DNA of 6,618 nt from an uncultured Selenomonadales bacterium (GCA_946407175.1 CAMJNB010000076.1:1-6618); one strand, 5' to 3'. Shown: positions 1 to 5,881, counted from the first letter of the stretch. A program made the numbers and translations. The notes: a model not told the origin generated them from the letters alone.

Positions 1-320
1 TTGTAAGGCGTGCGCAACATTTTTTTCCGCAACAGTTCAAATTCTTCATCTGAAGTATGTTCAATTTTAACCTTGACAATTTCGCCGTCAAAAGTTTGAG
101 AAATGTCCTGCGTTTCGGGGTCAAGGATAAGGCGGCAACGAAAGATATCGTGCGCCTCCAAAGTTTCATTGATGGCGTATGCCAAACGCTCCATATCTAC
201 GACGGGCGAAAGTTTTAAAAGTGCGCCGACGTTCATCATGGTGGACTTAGCCTTTTTAAAATGCGCGTCGATTAAAAATCTTTGAATTGGGCGCAGTGGA
301 TAAATTTTCCGCTCTTCCAT
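1..320 (-). CDS. Condensation-domain protein (nonribosomal peptide synthetase-like), 5' part only
   Basis: An open frame runs from an ATG (complement of 318-320) off the left edge with no stop, giving 106 residues. They resemble the N-terminal half-lobe of an NRPS condensation domain. Residues 7-18 (YPLRPIQRFLID) fit the C1 core motif. The stretch NVGALLKL (30-37) fits the following strand. AHDIFRCRL (56-64) sits where the C2 motif RHExLRTxF is expected. The catalytic HHxxxDG motif would come shortly after the window edge, so activity cannot be judged. Condensation domains join an acyl or peptidyl group to an amino acid held on a carrier protein; relatives also act in epimerisation, cyclisation or free-standing ester/amide formation. 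A good Shine-Dalgarno (AAGGAG, complement of 330-335) lies 9 bases before the ATG. The gene follows htrA on the same strand after an 86-base gap. Because the domain starts at residue 1, the protein is either a stand-alone C protein or a synthetase beginning with a C domain. Confidence 0.75.
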   Translation of the reverse strand, partial: MEERKIYPLRPIQRFLIDAHFKKAKSTMMNVGALLKLSPVVDMERLAYAINETLEAHDIFRCRLILDPETQDISQTFDGEIVKVKIEHTSDEEFELLRKKMLRTPY

Positions 321-337
321 TGCCGATCACTCCTTTT

Positions 338-403
338 TAGCTATTAGCTGGTAGCTGTTAGCCGGTAGCCGGTAGCTTTTATCACTTACTAGCTACTAGC
401 TAA
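338..403. repeat. Degenerate heptamer tandem array, consensus TAGCYNN
   Basis: Six consecutive 7-base units beginning TAGC run in strict register from 338 to 379. Two of them (359-365 and 366-372) are identical TAGCCGG. After a 10-base spacer (380-389), two more units follow (390-396 and 397-403). The array fills most of the gap between the htrA stop and the condensation-domain gene, and ends 2 bases upstream of the latter's Shine-Dalgarno. The TAG on the plus strand and the 7-base period make it non-coding. Units 390-402 can also form a small 5-bp stem with a 3-base loop, too weak to call a terminator. The function is unknown. Confidence 0.85.
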
Positions 404-406
404 TCC

Positions 407-1510
407 TTAATTATTCTCCGGCGGCGGCATTTCGCCGAGTGTCACTTCAACGGTATGAGAACTTCCACCGCGTACATAAGTCACCTTCACTTTATCGCCG
501 ACTTTGTGCGAATTAATTGCCGCACGAATTTCGTTTACAGAATTAACTTCCTTATCATCAAGTGACAAAATGATATCGTCACGCTGTAAACCTGCATGAT
601 CTGCCGGACCGCCTAAAGCAACTTGAAATACGTAGACGCCCTTGTCGATTGACAAGCTGTAACCGTAACGCGCGGCAGTCGGTTTATCAAAAGGCGTAAT
701 GCCCAAGTACGGACGAGCGACATAGCCTTTGCCTACAAGGTCTTCAACTACGGTTTTCACGGTGTTAATGGGAATTGCAAACGCCATACCTTCAAAGCCA
801 CTGCGAACTATTTTAACGCTTGGAATGCCGATAAGTTCACCGTCCGCATTGAAAAGCCCACCGCCGGAATTGCCTTGATTTATCGCCGCGTCCGTCTGCA
901 AAAAGCTGACACTCTCGTTATTTGAAATTGTACGATTAAGCGCGCTTATTACGCCGACCGTGACAGAGCCGCTGTACTCCAAGCCCATAGGGTTGCCGAT
1001 AGCTATAGCCGGTTCGCCGACCATAATGTTATCGGAGTTGCCGAATTTTGCAGTAGGTAAATCCGTAGCTTTAATTTTGACAACGGCAATGTCAGTCAAT
1101 TCATCGGCGCCGACAAGTTCACCGTTGAAAGTCCTGCCGTCAGCAAGCGAAACAATTAATTCGTGCGAATCAGAAACAACGTGATTGTTGGTTACAATGT
1201 AGCCGTCCTCTCTGAAAATGACGCCGGAACCCCAGCCTGTTGCCTCGACTTGCCGATTAAAAAAGTCACGTGCCACGACTTTGTTTGTAATGCCGACAAC
1301 TGCGGGACCTACCGACTTTGCAACACGAACAGCAGGAGTATTTCTTGCGTCAGTAATTTGCATACTTTTATCAGCGCCCGCCGCCTCAGTAACCGACGCG
1401 GTTTTTGTAATTTCGCCGCTCTGATCTTCACTCGTGCCGCAACCGCTTAACGTGAACAACGCTACTACGGCTGCCGCGCAGATTAACTTTGGAATTTTTC
1501 CGAATTTCAT
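407..1510 (-). CDS. htrA: HtrA/DegP-type serine protease with lipoprotein signal and one PDZ domain
   Basis: This 367-residue protein is an envelope serine protease that degrades or refolds misfolded exported proteins. Residues 1-23 form a signal peptide with a basic N-terminus and a hydrophobic core, ending in a lipobox (LSGC, acceptor Cys24). A Ser/Thr/Ala-rich linker follows to about residue 55. The trypsin-like domain (about 60-255) has the full triad: His110 in TNNHVV, Asp140 in ELTDIAVVK and Ser215 in QGNSGGGL. A single PDZ domain follows (about 265-358) with its carboxylate-binding loop YLGI at 268-271. E. coli DegP has two PDZ domains; one is usual for DegS and for Gram-positive HtrA. 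The lipid anchor replaces the usual transmembrane helix or cleavable signal. The start is set by GGAGG (complement of 1519-1523) 8 bases before the ATG. The gene is divergent from the efflux adaptor and is followed on its strand by the condensation-domain gene. Confidence 0.95.
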   Translation of the reverse strand: MKFGKIPKLICAAAVVALFTLSGCGTSEDQSGEITKTASVTEAAGADKSMQITDARNTPAVRVAKSVGPAVVGITNKVVARDFFNRQVEATGWGSGVIFREDGYIVTNNHVVSDSHELIVSLADGRTFNGELVGADELTDIAVVKIKATDLPTAKFGNSDNIMVGEPAIAIGNPMGLEYSGSVTVGVISALNRTISNNESVSFLQTDAAINQGNSGGGLFNADGELIGIPSVKIVRSGFEGMAFAIPINTVKTVVEDLVGKGYVARPYLGITPFDKPTAARYGYSLSIDKGVYVFQVALGGPADHAGLQRDDIILSLDDKEVNSVNEIRAAINSHKVGDKVKVTYVRGGSSHTVEVTLGEMPPPENN

Positions 1511-1530
1511 ATTTAATACCTCCGTACTTA

Positions 1531-1559
1531 ATTTTACTTTGTTGACAAAATTTTTTCAA
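1531..1559 (-). promoter_or_regulatory. Putative sigma70-type promoter of htrA
   Basis: Read on the minus strand, a -35 box TTGAAA (complement of 1554-1559) is followed after exactly 17 bases by a -10 box TAAAAT (complement of 1531-1536). Transcription would start near 1524, giving a very short leader of roughly 14 bases with the Shine-Dalgarno at its extreme 5' end. That short leader is the main reason for caution. Confidence 0.45.
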
Positions 1560-1560
1560 C
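1541..1560. promoter_or_regulatory. Near-perfect 20-bp palindrome, candidate operator
   Basis: GTTGACAAAATTTTTTCAAC pairs with its own reverse complement at 9 of 10 positions per half-site, with one mismatch at position 6/15. It covers the -35 box and most of the spacer of the proposed htrA promoter, the usual place for a repressor to block polymerase. The bound regulator is not encoded in the window. The A/T-rich centre makes a chance palindrome possible, but the outer GTTGA/TCAAC arms are not simple A/T runs. Confidence 0.4.
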
Positions 1561-1575
1561 CGATAAATTTTTCGG
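1560..1575. promoter_or_regulatory. Second near-perfect palindrome (16 bp) in the divergent region
   Basis: CCGATAAATTTTTCGG matches its reverse complement in 7 of 8 pairs. It starts on the last base of the 20-bp palindrome, so the two form one continuous dyad-rich block just upstream of the htrA -35 box. It could be a second binding site for the same or another regulator, or a short hairpin if transcribed. Confidence 0.3.
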
Positions 1576-1641
1576 CGTCAGAATTTAATCTTACTTTAAT
1601 CATAGCCTAATATATCGGTGCCGAATACTTTGGCAGTCTAA

Positions 1642-1670
1642 TTGACTTTTACAAACCTACACTTTAAAAT
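1642..1670 (+). promoter_or_regulatory. Putative sigma70-type promoter of the efflux adaptor gene
   Basis: A -35 box TTGACT (1642-1647) is separated by exactly 17 bases from a -10 box TAAAAT (1665-1670). Transcription from about 1677 would give a leader of roughly 25 bases containing the G-rich Shine-Dalgarno at 1688-1696. Spacing and box quality are good, and it is the best plus-strand candidate upstream of the adaptor gene. Confidence 0.55.
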
Positions 1671-1701
1671 TATCGGCAAAATATACTAGGGGGGAGTCAT
1701 T

Positions 1702-2982
1702 TTGTTTTTTTCAGGGAGAAAAAAAATCCTGACAGCGGCAACGGCGCTTATTTTATCTGCAACACTTTTCACAGGTTGCGGCGAAAATAAACAGCAACAA
1801 GCTCAGCAAGCGCCGGCACAACAAGTCAAGGTAATGAAAGTTATCCAAAGAAATACGCCGCTTACAAGTGAATACGCCGGACAACTTATCGGAATAGAGG
1901 AAGTAAAAGTTCAATCTAAGGTTAGCGGCAACGTAGTCGACAAATTTTTCAGAGGCGGCGAATATGTAGAGGCTGGACAGTTACTTTTTAAAATTGATTC
2001 GCGCCAATATGAATCAGCCGTACTTCGTGCACAAGCCGATTTGGCACAAGCCGAATCCGTCCTGCAACAATCGCTTGCAACTTACAATAACTCCGTACTT
2101 GACCTTCAACGCGACGAACAACTTTTTAAAGAGGCGGCAATAGCTGAACAAGTTGTTTCAACGCAAGCGGCACAAGTTCGAGCGAATGAGGCAACCTGCG
2201 CGGCTAATGAGGCGGCAATTTACGCCTGTCAAGCGGCATTAAAAACTGCACAAGAAAATTTGGCGGATACTGAAATTTACGCGCCGATGTCCGGCAAACT
2301 CGGTATTGATGACGTTGCAATAGGAACTTTCGCCACGCCCGGTACAACCACTCTCGTTACAATCGGTTCAGTCGACCCTATCTTCGCGCAGTTTTCAATA
2401 AGTGAGGCGGAATATTTAAAGTTCATTACAATGCAGTCCAATCAGACTGATAGAAATCCTTTGACTGTCACGATAACTTTAACTGACGGCAAACAATATC
2501 CTTATGAAGGCAGAATCGTTGAAACAGACAGAGAGCTTGCCAATAATACCGGCTCACTCATGATGAAGGCGGTATTTCCCAATCCCGGCGGCGCTTTAAT
2601 TCCGGGTATGTTTGCACGCGTTCAACTTTCCGGTGAAACCATTCCAAACGCTATCTTAGTGCCGCAACGTTCAGTTCAGCAATTACTTGGTAAATCCTTT
2701 GTAATGGTTGTCGGCAAGGACAACAAATCTGAGGCGCGCAACGTTGAAATTGCTCAACAAGTCGGCAGTTACTACGTCGTTACAAGTGGCGTCACGCCGC
2801 AAGATACCGTTGTTGTCGAAGGCTTGACCAACCTGCGCGAAGGCGTCGACCTTGCCATGACTACAGTCACGCCCGGTGAAATGGGCTTTACTCTTGTTGA
2901 CGTGAAAAGTTCCTACAGCACTGATTCTAACTTGACAACGCCGCTTGCCAGTCCTAATTCCCCCAGCAATTTAACTCGCTAA
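1702..2982 (+). CDS. RND efflux periplasmic adaptor (AcrA/MexA-type membrane fusion lipoprotein)
   Basis: This 426-residue protein is the periplasmic adaptor that couples an inner-membrane RND pump to an outer-membrane channel for export of drugs or other small molecules. Residues 1-25 are a lipoprotein signal (LFTGC, acceptor Cys26), followed by a Gln/Ala-rich linker. The two halves of the lipoyl domain lie at about 66-100 (VQSKVSGNV) and 187-221 (IYAPMSGKLG). They flank an Ala/Gln-rich coiled-coil hairpin at about 103-188. The beta-barrel (about 226-310, with the typical PIFAQFSISEAEYL) and the membrane-proximal domain (about 316-390, ILVPQRSV) follow. A Ser/Thr/Pro-rich tail of about 35 residues ends the protein. 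The start is TTG, chosen because the Shine-Dalgarno AGGGGGGAG (1688-1696) lies 5 bases before it and the signal peptide begins there. No pump or channel gene follows, which is unusual because the trio is normally one operon. The pump gene may lie elsewhere. Confidence 0.92.
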   Translation: MFFSGRKKILTAATALILSATLFTGCGENKQQQAQQAPAQQVKVMKVIQRNTPLTSEYAGQLIGIEEVKVQSKVSGNVVDKFFRGGEYVEAGQLLFKIDSRQYESAVLRAQADLAQAESVLQQSLATYNNSVLDLQRDEQLFKEAAIAEQVVSTQAAQVRANEATCAANEAAIYACQAALKTAQENLADTEIYAPMSGKLGIDDVAIGTFATPGTTTLVTIGSVDPIFAQFSISEAEYLKFITMQSNQTDRNPLTVTITLTDGKQYPYEGRIVETDRELANNTGSLMMKAVFPNPGGALIPGMFARVQLSGETIPNAILVPQRSVQQLLGKSFVMVVGKDNKSEARNVEIAQQVGSYYVVTSGVTPQDTVVVEGLTNLREGVDLAMTTVTPGEMGFTLVDVKSSYSTDSNLTTPLASPNSPSNLTR

Positions 2983-3009
2983 ATTTTGACAGAAGGAGAA
3001 AAATTATAA

Positions 3010-3696
3010 ATGGCAGAAGAAAAAAAACTTCCTACCCCCCCCCTTCAGTTTGTTACCATTAGCGGGACAAGCATACCTTTTGCGTTTCGTCCAAAGTCTT
3101 CTGATCCTGGAATAATGCAACAAATTTTTCACAATATGGACTATGCTTTCAATGTACCAAATTTTCACCCTAAATTAATTTTAGATTGCGGCGGCAATAT
3201 CGGTTGTGCGGCGGTATTCTTTTCAAATGTGTATCCCAATGCACAAATTTACTCGATTGAACCTGAAAAAATGAATTTTAAAATTTTGACGTACAACACA
3301 ATTTTTTATGACAATATTCATTGCATAAATTCAGCACTTTGGGATAAAGAAACTTTTATACGCATTGCAGACGAAACCGTAGCTGCAAATGCTTATATGA
3401 CCGTCGAAACAACTCCTGACGATCCGCAAGCGTTTAAGACAATTACCGTATCTAAAATTTTAGCCGAATCCGGTTTTGATGAGATTGATTTGTTGAAGAT
3501 TGACATTGAAGGGGCAGAAAAAGAGGTTTTCGGTGCGCCCGATGTTGATGAGTGGTTATCTAAAGTTAAAGTATTGGTAATAGAATTGCATGATCGTATG
3601 AAGAAAGGCTGTTCCCGCGTATTTTTTACGGCAATGTCTAAGTACGATTGGCATTTTGAATTACGCGGCGAAAATTTAATTTTTATGCGTGAATGA
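3010..3696 (+). CDS. FkbM-family SAM-dependent methyltransferase with poly-C tract
   Basis: This 228-residue protein resembles FkbM-type (Methyltransf_21) O-methyltransferases, which use S-adenosylmethionine and often methylate sugars of glycans or hydroxyls of natural products. The SAM-binding motif I is LILDCGGNIG (56-65). The acidic motif after strand 2 is IEPE (83-86), where Glu should bind the ribose. DLLKIDIEGAE (160-170) is the family's highly characteristic segment, followed by VLVIELHD (188-195). There is no signal peptide or membrane segment, so it should be cytosolic. AAGGAG (2993-2998) precedes the ATG by 11 bases, a slightly long spacing. The gene starts 27 bases after the adaptor stop and is followed 60 bases later by a glycosyltransferase, suggesting joint work on a surface glycan. 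Codons 9-12 contain a run of nine C bases. The frame is open at this length, so the copy shown is in the ON state. The acceptor is unknown. Confidence 0.9.
   Translation: MAEEKKLPTPPLQFVTISGTSIPFAFRPKSSDPGIMQQIFHNMDYAFNVPNFHPKLILDCGGNIGCAAVFFSNVYPNAQIYSIEPEKMNFKILTYNTIFYDNIHCINSALWDKETFIRIADETVAANAYMTVETTPDDPQAFKTITVSKILAESGFDEIDLLKIDIEGAEKEVFGAPDVDEWLSKVKVLVIELHDRMKKGCSRVFFTAMSKYDWHFELRGENLIFMRE
3035..3043 (+). repeat. Nine-base poly-C tract, candidate phase-variation switch
   Basis: Nine consecutive C bases lie 25 bases into the methyltransferase gene, encoding the end of Thr9 through Pro10, Pro11 and the start of Leu12. They come shortly after an eight-base A run (3020-3027). With one C fewer, translation would stop at TAA 3113-3115; with one more, at TAG 3060-3062. 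Such G/C runs mutate by slipped-strand mispairing in phase-variable genes of Campylobacter, Neisseria and others. No other C or G run in the window exceeds six. Confidence 0.8.
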
Positions 3697-3756
3697 CAAT
3701 AATTTACAGCGGCACGCAAAATTAGGCATTAACCGATAAATGAAAGCAGGTACAGC

Positions 3757-5064
3757 ATGGTTGACAAAAATTTATTTCTATACGATTTAGCCGTTGTTAC
3801 AATTATGAAGAATGAGGCGCCGTACGTAAAAGAGTGGTTAGATTATCACCTTTTGGCCGGCGTCGACCATTTTTATATTTATGACAATGAAAGTCCCGAC
3901 AATTTGAAAGAAGTTTTGCAACCGTACATTGACGCCGAAATTGTCACATATACTTTTTATCCTGACAAGTGTCGACAGCTTGAGGCTTATATTGACGCGG
4001 TTAAGCAGTACAAATATTTCTGCCGCTATATGGCGTGGATTGATGCCGACGAATTTATTTTTCCAAAAAGTAAGCCGACGATAACCGAAACTGTTGACGA
4101 AATTTTAAGCAGTACTTTTCCCAATGTTGCAGGTCTTGGCGTAAATTGGAATCTTTACGGCTCTAACGGTGAGGAGAAAGCTGACTTTAGTCGCGGCGTT
4201 TTGGAAAAGTTTACGCGCCGTGCAGAGAATAACTATAATGTACCGTACCTGAATAATCCGTCCAACGGTTACTGGGGAAATTCGCTTGTGAAAACTATTG
4301 CCAATCCGCGCAGCGTCAAGTACTTTCCCACTCCACATACCCCCGTCTGTTTCAGTAATTGCGTTACGATAAATGAAAAAGGCTTTGCTATCTTTAGTCA
4401 CCAAATTTACCCAATTTCAACTGAAAAAATAGTTATTAATCATTATTTCCTAAAGTCCAAAGAAGAATTTGAAAAAAGAGTTCAACGCGGGAATGCCGAT
4501 TTATTTGAAAATAATTATACTATGAATAAATTTATTGAACATGATCGTAACGATGTTTTTGACGACAGCATTTTAAAATATCGTGACGCCCGCAAATCGG
4601 CATTGGGTATGGATTCGGTTATATCTTCCAAGCAGATTGATTACATTCGTCTTTTTAACACGTTGTCTCAAAATGTGGTTACGGCATTGTTAGATGTCAT
4701 GTCGAGAGAATTTTTTAACAATAAGGTTGAAAATTTTTTGACCTGCCTGCATTTAACTTCGTACCTCAAGGGAAAAATGTTTGACGATAACGGCGCAAAG
4801 ATTTTTGAAGAGATGTCGCTAAGGGCGCTGTATAAATCGCTCTTTGCCGACATACAGGTAGCCGACGTGGAACTTTTAATGAAAGAAATGCCGTATATCT
4901 TGACAAAGCCGTATCCTGTCGTCAAAGAAATATCTGCAACTTTGATTAAATTTCTTCCGCAAATTTTGTTGCTGTTTCGCATGCAAAATGCGTGGCAACA
5001 GTTTACCGAATTGGAACACGAACTTGAAATGCTGAAAAATTTTCAAGCCGTTAACGACAAGTGA
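3757..5064 (+). CDS. GT92-like (GT-A fold) glycosyltransferase
   Basis: This 435-residue protein looks like a member of the glycosyltransferase family 92 / Glyco_tranf_2_4 group, which transfers a sugar from a nucleotide-sugar donor. The N-terminal part shows VVTIMKNEAPYVKEWLDYH (13-31), then a Rossmann-like strand IYIYDN-type segment (HFYIYDNESPDN, 38-49). WIDADEFI (94-101) carries the metal-binding D-x-D at Asp96 and Asp98. INHYFLKSKEEFEKRVQRGNAD (227-248) matches the C-terminal conserved block of this group. Residues after about 255 are predicted mainly helical and unrecognised; a short heptad-like amphipathic stretch (about 408-430) may mediate oligomerisation. No signal peptide or clear membrane helix is present, so it should act on the cytosolic side. 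The Shine-Dalgarno (AGCAGG, 3745-3750) is weak. With the FkbM-type methyltransferase upstream it probably builds or decorates a cell-surface polysaccharide or glycoprotein. Donor and acceptor cannot be read from the sequence. Confidence 0.85.
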   Translation: MVDKNLFLYDLAVVTIMKNEAPYVKEWLDYHLLAGVDHFYIYDNESPDNLKEVLQPYIDAEIVTYTFYPDKCRQLEAYIDAVKQYKYFCRYMAWIDADEFIFPKSKPTITETVDEILSSTFPNVAGLGVNWNLYGSNGEEKADFSRGVLEKFTRRAENNYNVPYLNNPSNGYWGNSLVKTIANPRSVKYFPTPHTPVCFSNCVTINEKGFAIFSHQIYPISTEKIVINHYFLKSKEEFEKRVQRGNADLFENNYTMNKFIEHDRNDVFDDSILKYRDARKSALGMDSVISSKQIDYIRLFNTLSQNVVTALLDVMSREFFNNKVENFLTCLHLTSYLKGKMFDDNGAKIFEEMSLRALYKSLFADIQVADVELLMKEMPYILTKPYPVVKEISATLIKFLPQILLLFRMQNAWQQFTELEHELEMLKNFQAVNDK

Positions 5065-5065
5065 T

Positions 5066-5114
5066 TTTTACTAGTTATAAACTTTTACGAGTTAGAAATT
5101 TTATGAGTTAAAAA
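5066..5114. repeat. Three imperfect tandem copies of a 16-base unit, consensus TTTTAYKAGTTANAAA
   Basis: Units lie at 5066-5081, 5083-5098 and 5099-5114, with a single extra C (5082) between the first two. The copies differ from each other mainly at bases 6, 7 and 13. They occupy most of the 69-base gap between the glycosyltransferase stop and the sirtuin's Shine-Dalgarno. The gap has no other visible feature and no terminator hairpin. The low-complexity A/T content inflates similarity, but the shared AGTTA core in fixed register argues for real duplication. Confidence 0.6.
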
Positions 5115-5133
5115 ATTTGACAGGGGTGATTTT

Positions 5134-5862
5134 ATGACGGACGTTGAAAAACTTCGTAAGATTTTATCTGAAAGTCGTCGCGCAGTTTTTTTAGGCGGTG
5201 CCGGTATGTCTACAGAATCGGGTATACCGGATTTTCGCAGTGCCGGCGGCATTTATAATCAAAAATTGCATACGACATTCAGTCCTGAGCAAATGGCGTC
5301 GTACAGTTTTTTCGTCAAACACCCTGAAGAATTTTTCGACTTCTACCGCAAGAGGTTTGTGTATCTTGACGCTAAGCCGAATGCGGGACATTTGGCGCTT
5401 GCAGAATTGGAGCGGCGCGGTAATTTAAAGGCGATAGTCACGCAAAATATTGACGGTCTTCATCAGCTTGCCGGTTCAAAGACGGTTTATGAACTGCACG
5501 GCTCAATACGTCGCGCTTACTGCACAAGTTGCGGCGAAAAGTACGACGTCGAGTTTATTTTAAATAATCGTCCCATACCGTACTGCAAAAAGTGCGGCGG
5601 CATTGTAAAGCCTGACGTGGTTTTGTTTGAAGAGAGTTTGGACAGCGACATTTTAACTGCGGCGATTGTGGCAATTTCGGCGGCGGACACGCTGATTATC
5701 GGCGGCACAAGTCTTGTCGTGTATCCTGCGGCGGGGCTTGTAGACTATTTTAACGGCGAGCATTTGATTTTGATTAACAAAACTGAAACACGCGCAGACA
5801 GAATTGCCGAGCTGGTGATTCGTGAAAATATCGGCGAGACGCTGAATCAAGCAGTTATGTAA
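5134..5862 (+). CDS. cobB: SIR2-family NAD-dependent protein deacylase (sirtuin)
   Basis: This 242-residue sirtuin removes acyl groups from lysine side chains, consuming NAD and releasing nicotinamide and O-acyl-ADP-ribose. A known bacterial target is acetyl-CoA synthetase. All core elements are present: the NAD-binding loop GAGMSTESGIPDFR (22-35), TQNIDGLH (103-110), and the catalytic His122 in ELHGS. Four zinc-binding cysteines (130, 133, 151, 154) form two CxxC pairs. GGTSLVVYPAAG (190-201) and INKTETRAD (214-222) complete the fold. Length and motifs fit the short bacterial class. Tyr71-x-x-Arg74 falls where desuccinylase-type sirtuins carry their Y-x-x-R acyl-pocket pair, but bacterial deacetylases often have a similar FYRxK sequence, so acyl preference is undecided. 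The start has a good Shine-Dalgarno AGGGGTG (5122-5128) 5 bases upstream. No acs-type substrate gene is nearby. The symbol reflects the family, not proven orthology. Confidence 0.95.
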   Translation: MTDVEKLRKILSESRRAVFLGGAGMSTESGIPDFRSAGGIYNQKLHTTFSPEQMASYSFFVKHPEEFFDFYRKRFVYLDAKPNAGHLALAELERRGNLKAIVTQNIDGLHQLAGSKTVYELHGSIRRAYCTSCGEKYDVEFILNNRPIPYCKKCGGIVKPDVVLFEESLDSDILTAAIVAISAADTLIIGGTSLVVYPAAGLVDYFNGEHLILINKTETRADRIAELVIRENIGETLNQAVM

Positions 5863-5881
5863 AATTAGGGGAGTGATAATA

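Noticed and set aside
103..285. A 60-codon plus-strand open frame at the left end
   Set aside because: It is antisense to the condensation-domain reading frame, which has a good ribosome binding site and matches family motifs.
390..402. Short stem in the heptamer array as the htrA terminator
   Set aside because: The stem has only 5 bp with a 3-base loop and is not followed by a T run on the minus strand; it follows from the repeat itself.
960..1450. Overlapping plus-strand open frames opposite htrA
   Set aside because: They mirror the strongly conserved protease domain on the other strand; htrA has a full catalytic triad, so these are by-products of its codon use.
2986..3010. TTGACA plus TATAAA just before the methyltransferase as a promoter
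   Set aside because: The boxes are only 13 bases apart and the -10-like box overlaps the start codon.
3393..3719. A 108-codon open frame on the minus strand
   Set aside because: It lies antisense to the conserved FkbM-type coding sequence, has no good ribosome binding site and no recognisable protein features.
3731..3741. Exact 11-base repeat AACCGATAAAT, also at 1558-1568, as a shared regulatory site
   Set aside because: Several shared 11-mers are expected by chance in a sequence of this length and composition, and the flanks do not match.
5873..5881. GTG at 5873 as the antitoxin start, adding three residues
   Set aside because: This codon overlaps the Shine-Dalgarno sequence; the ATG at 5882 has the proper 8-base spacing.
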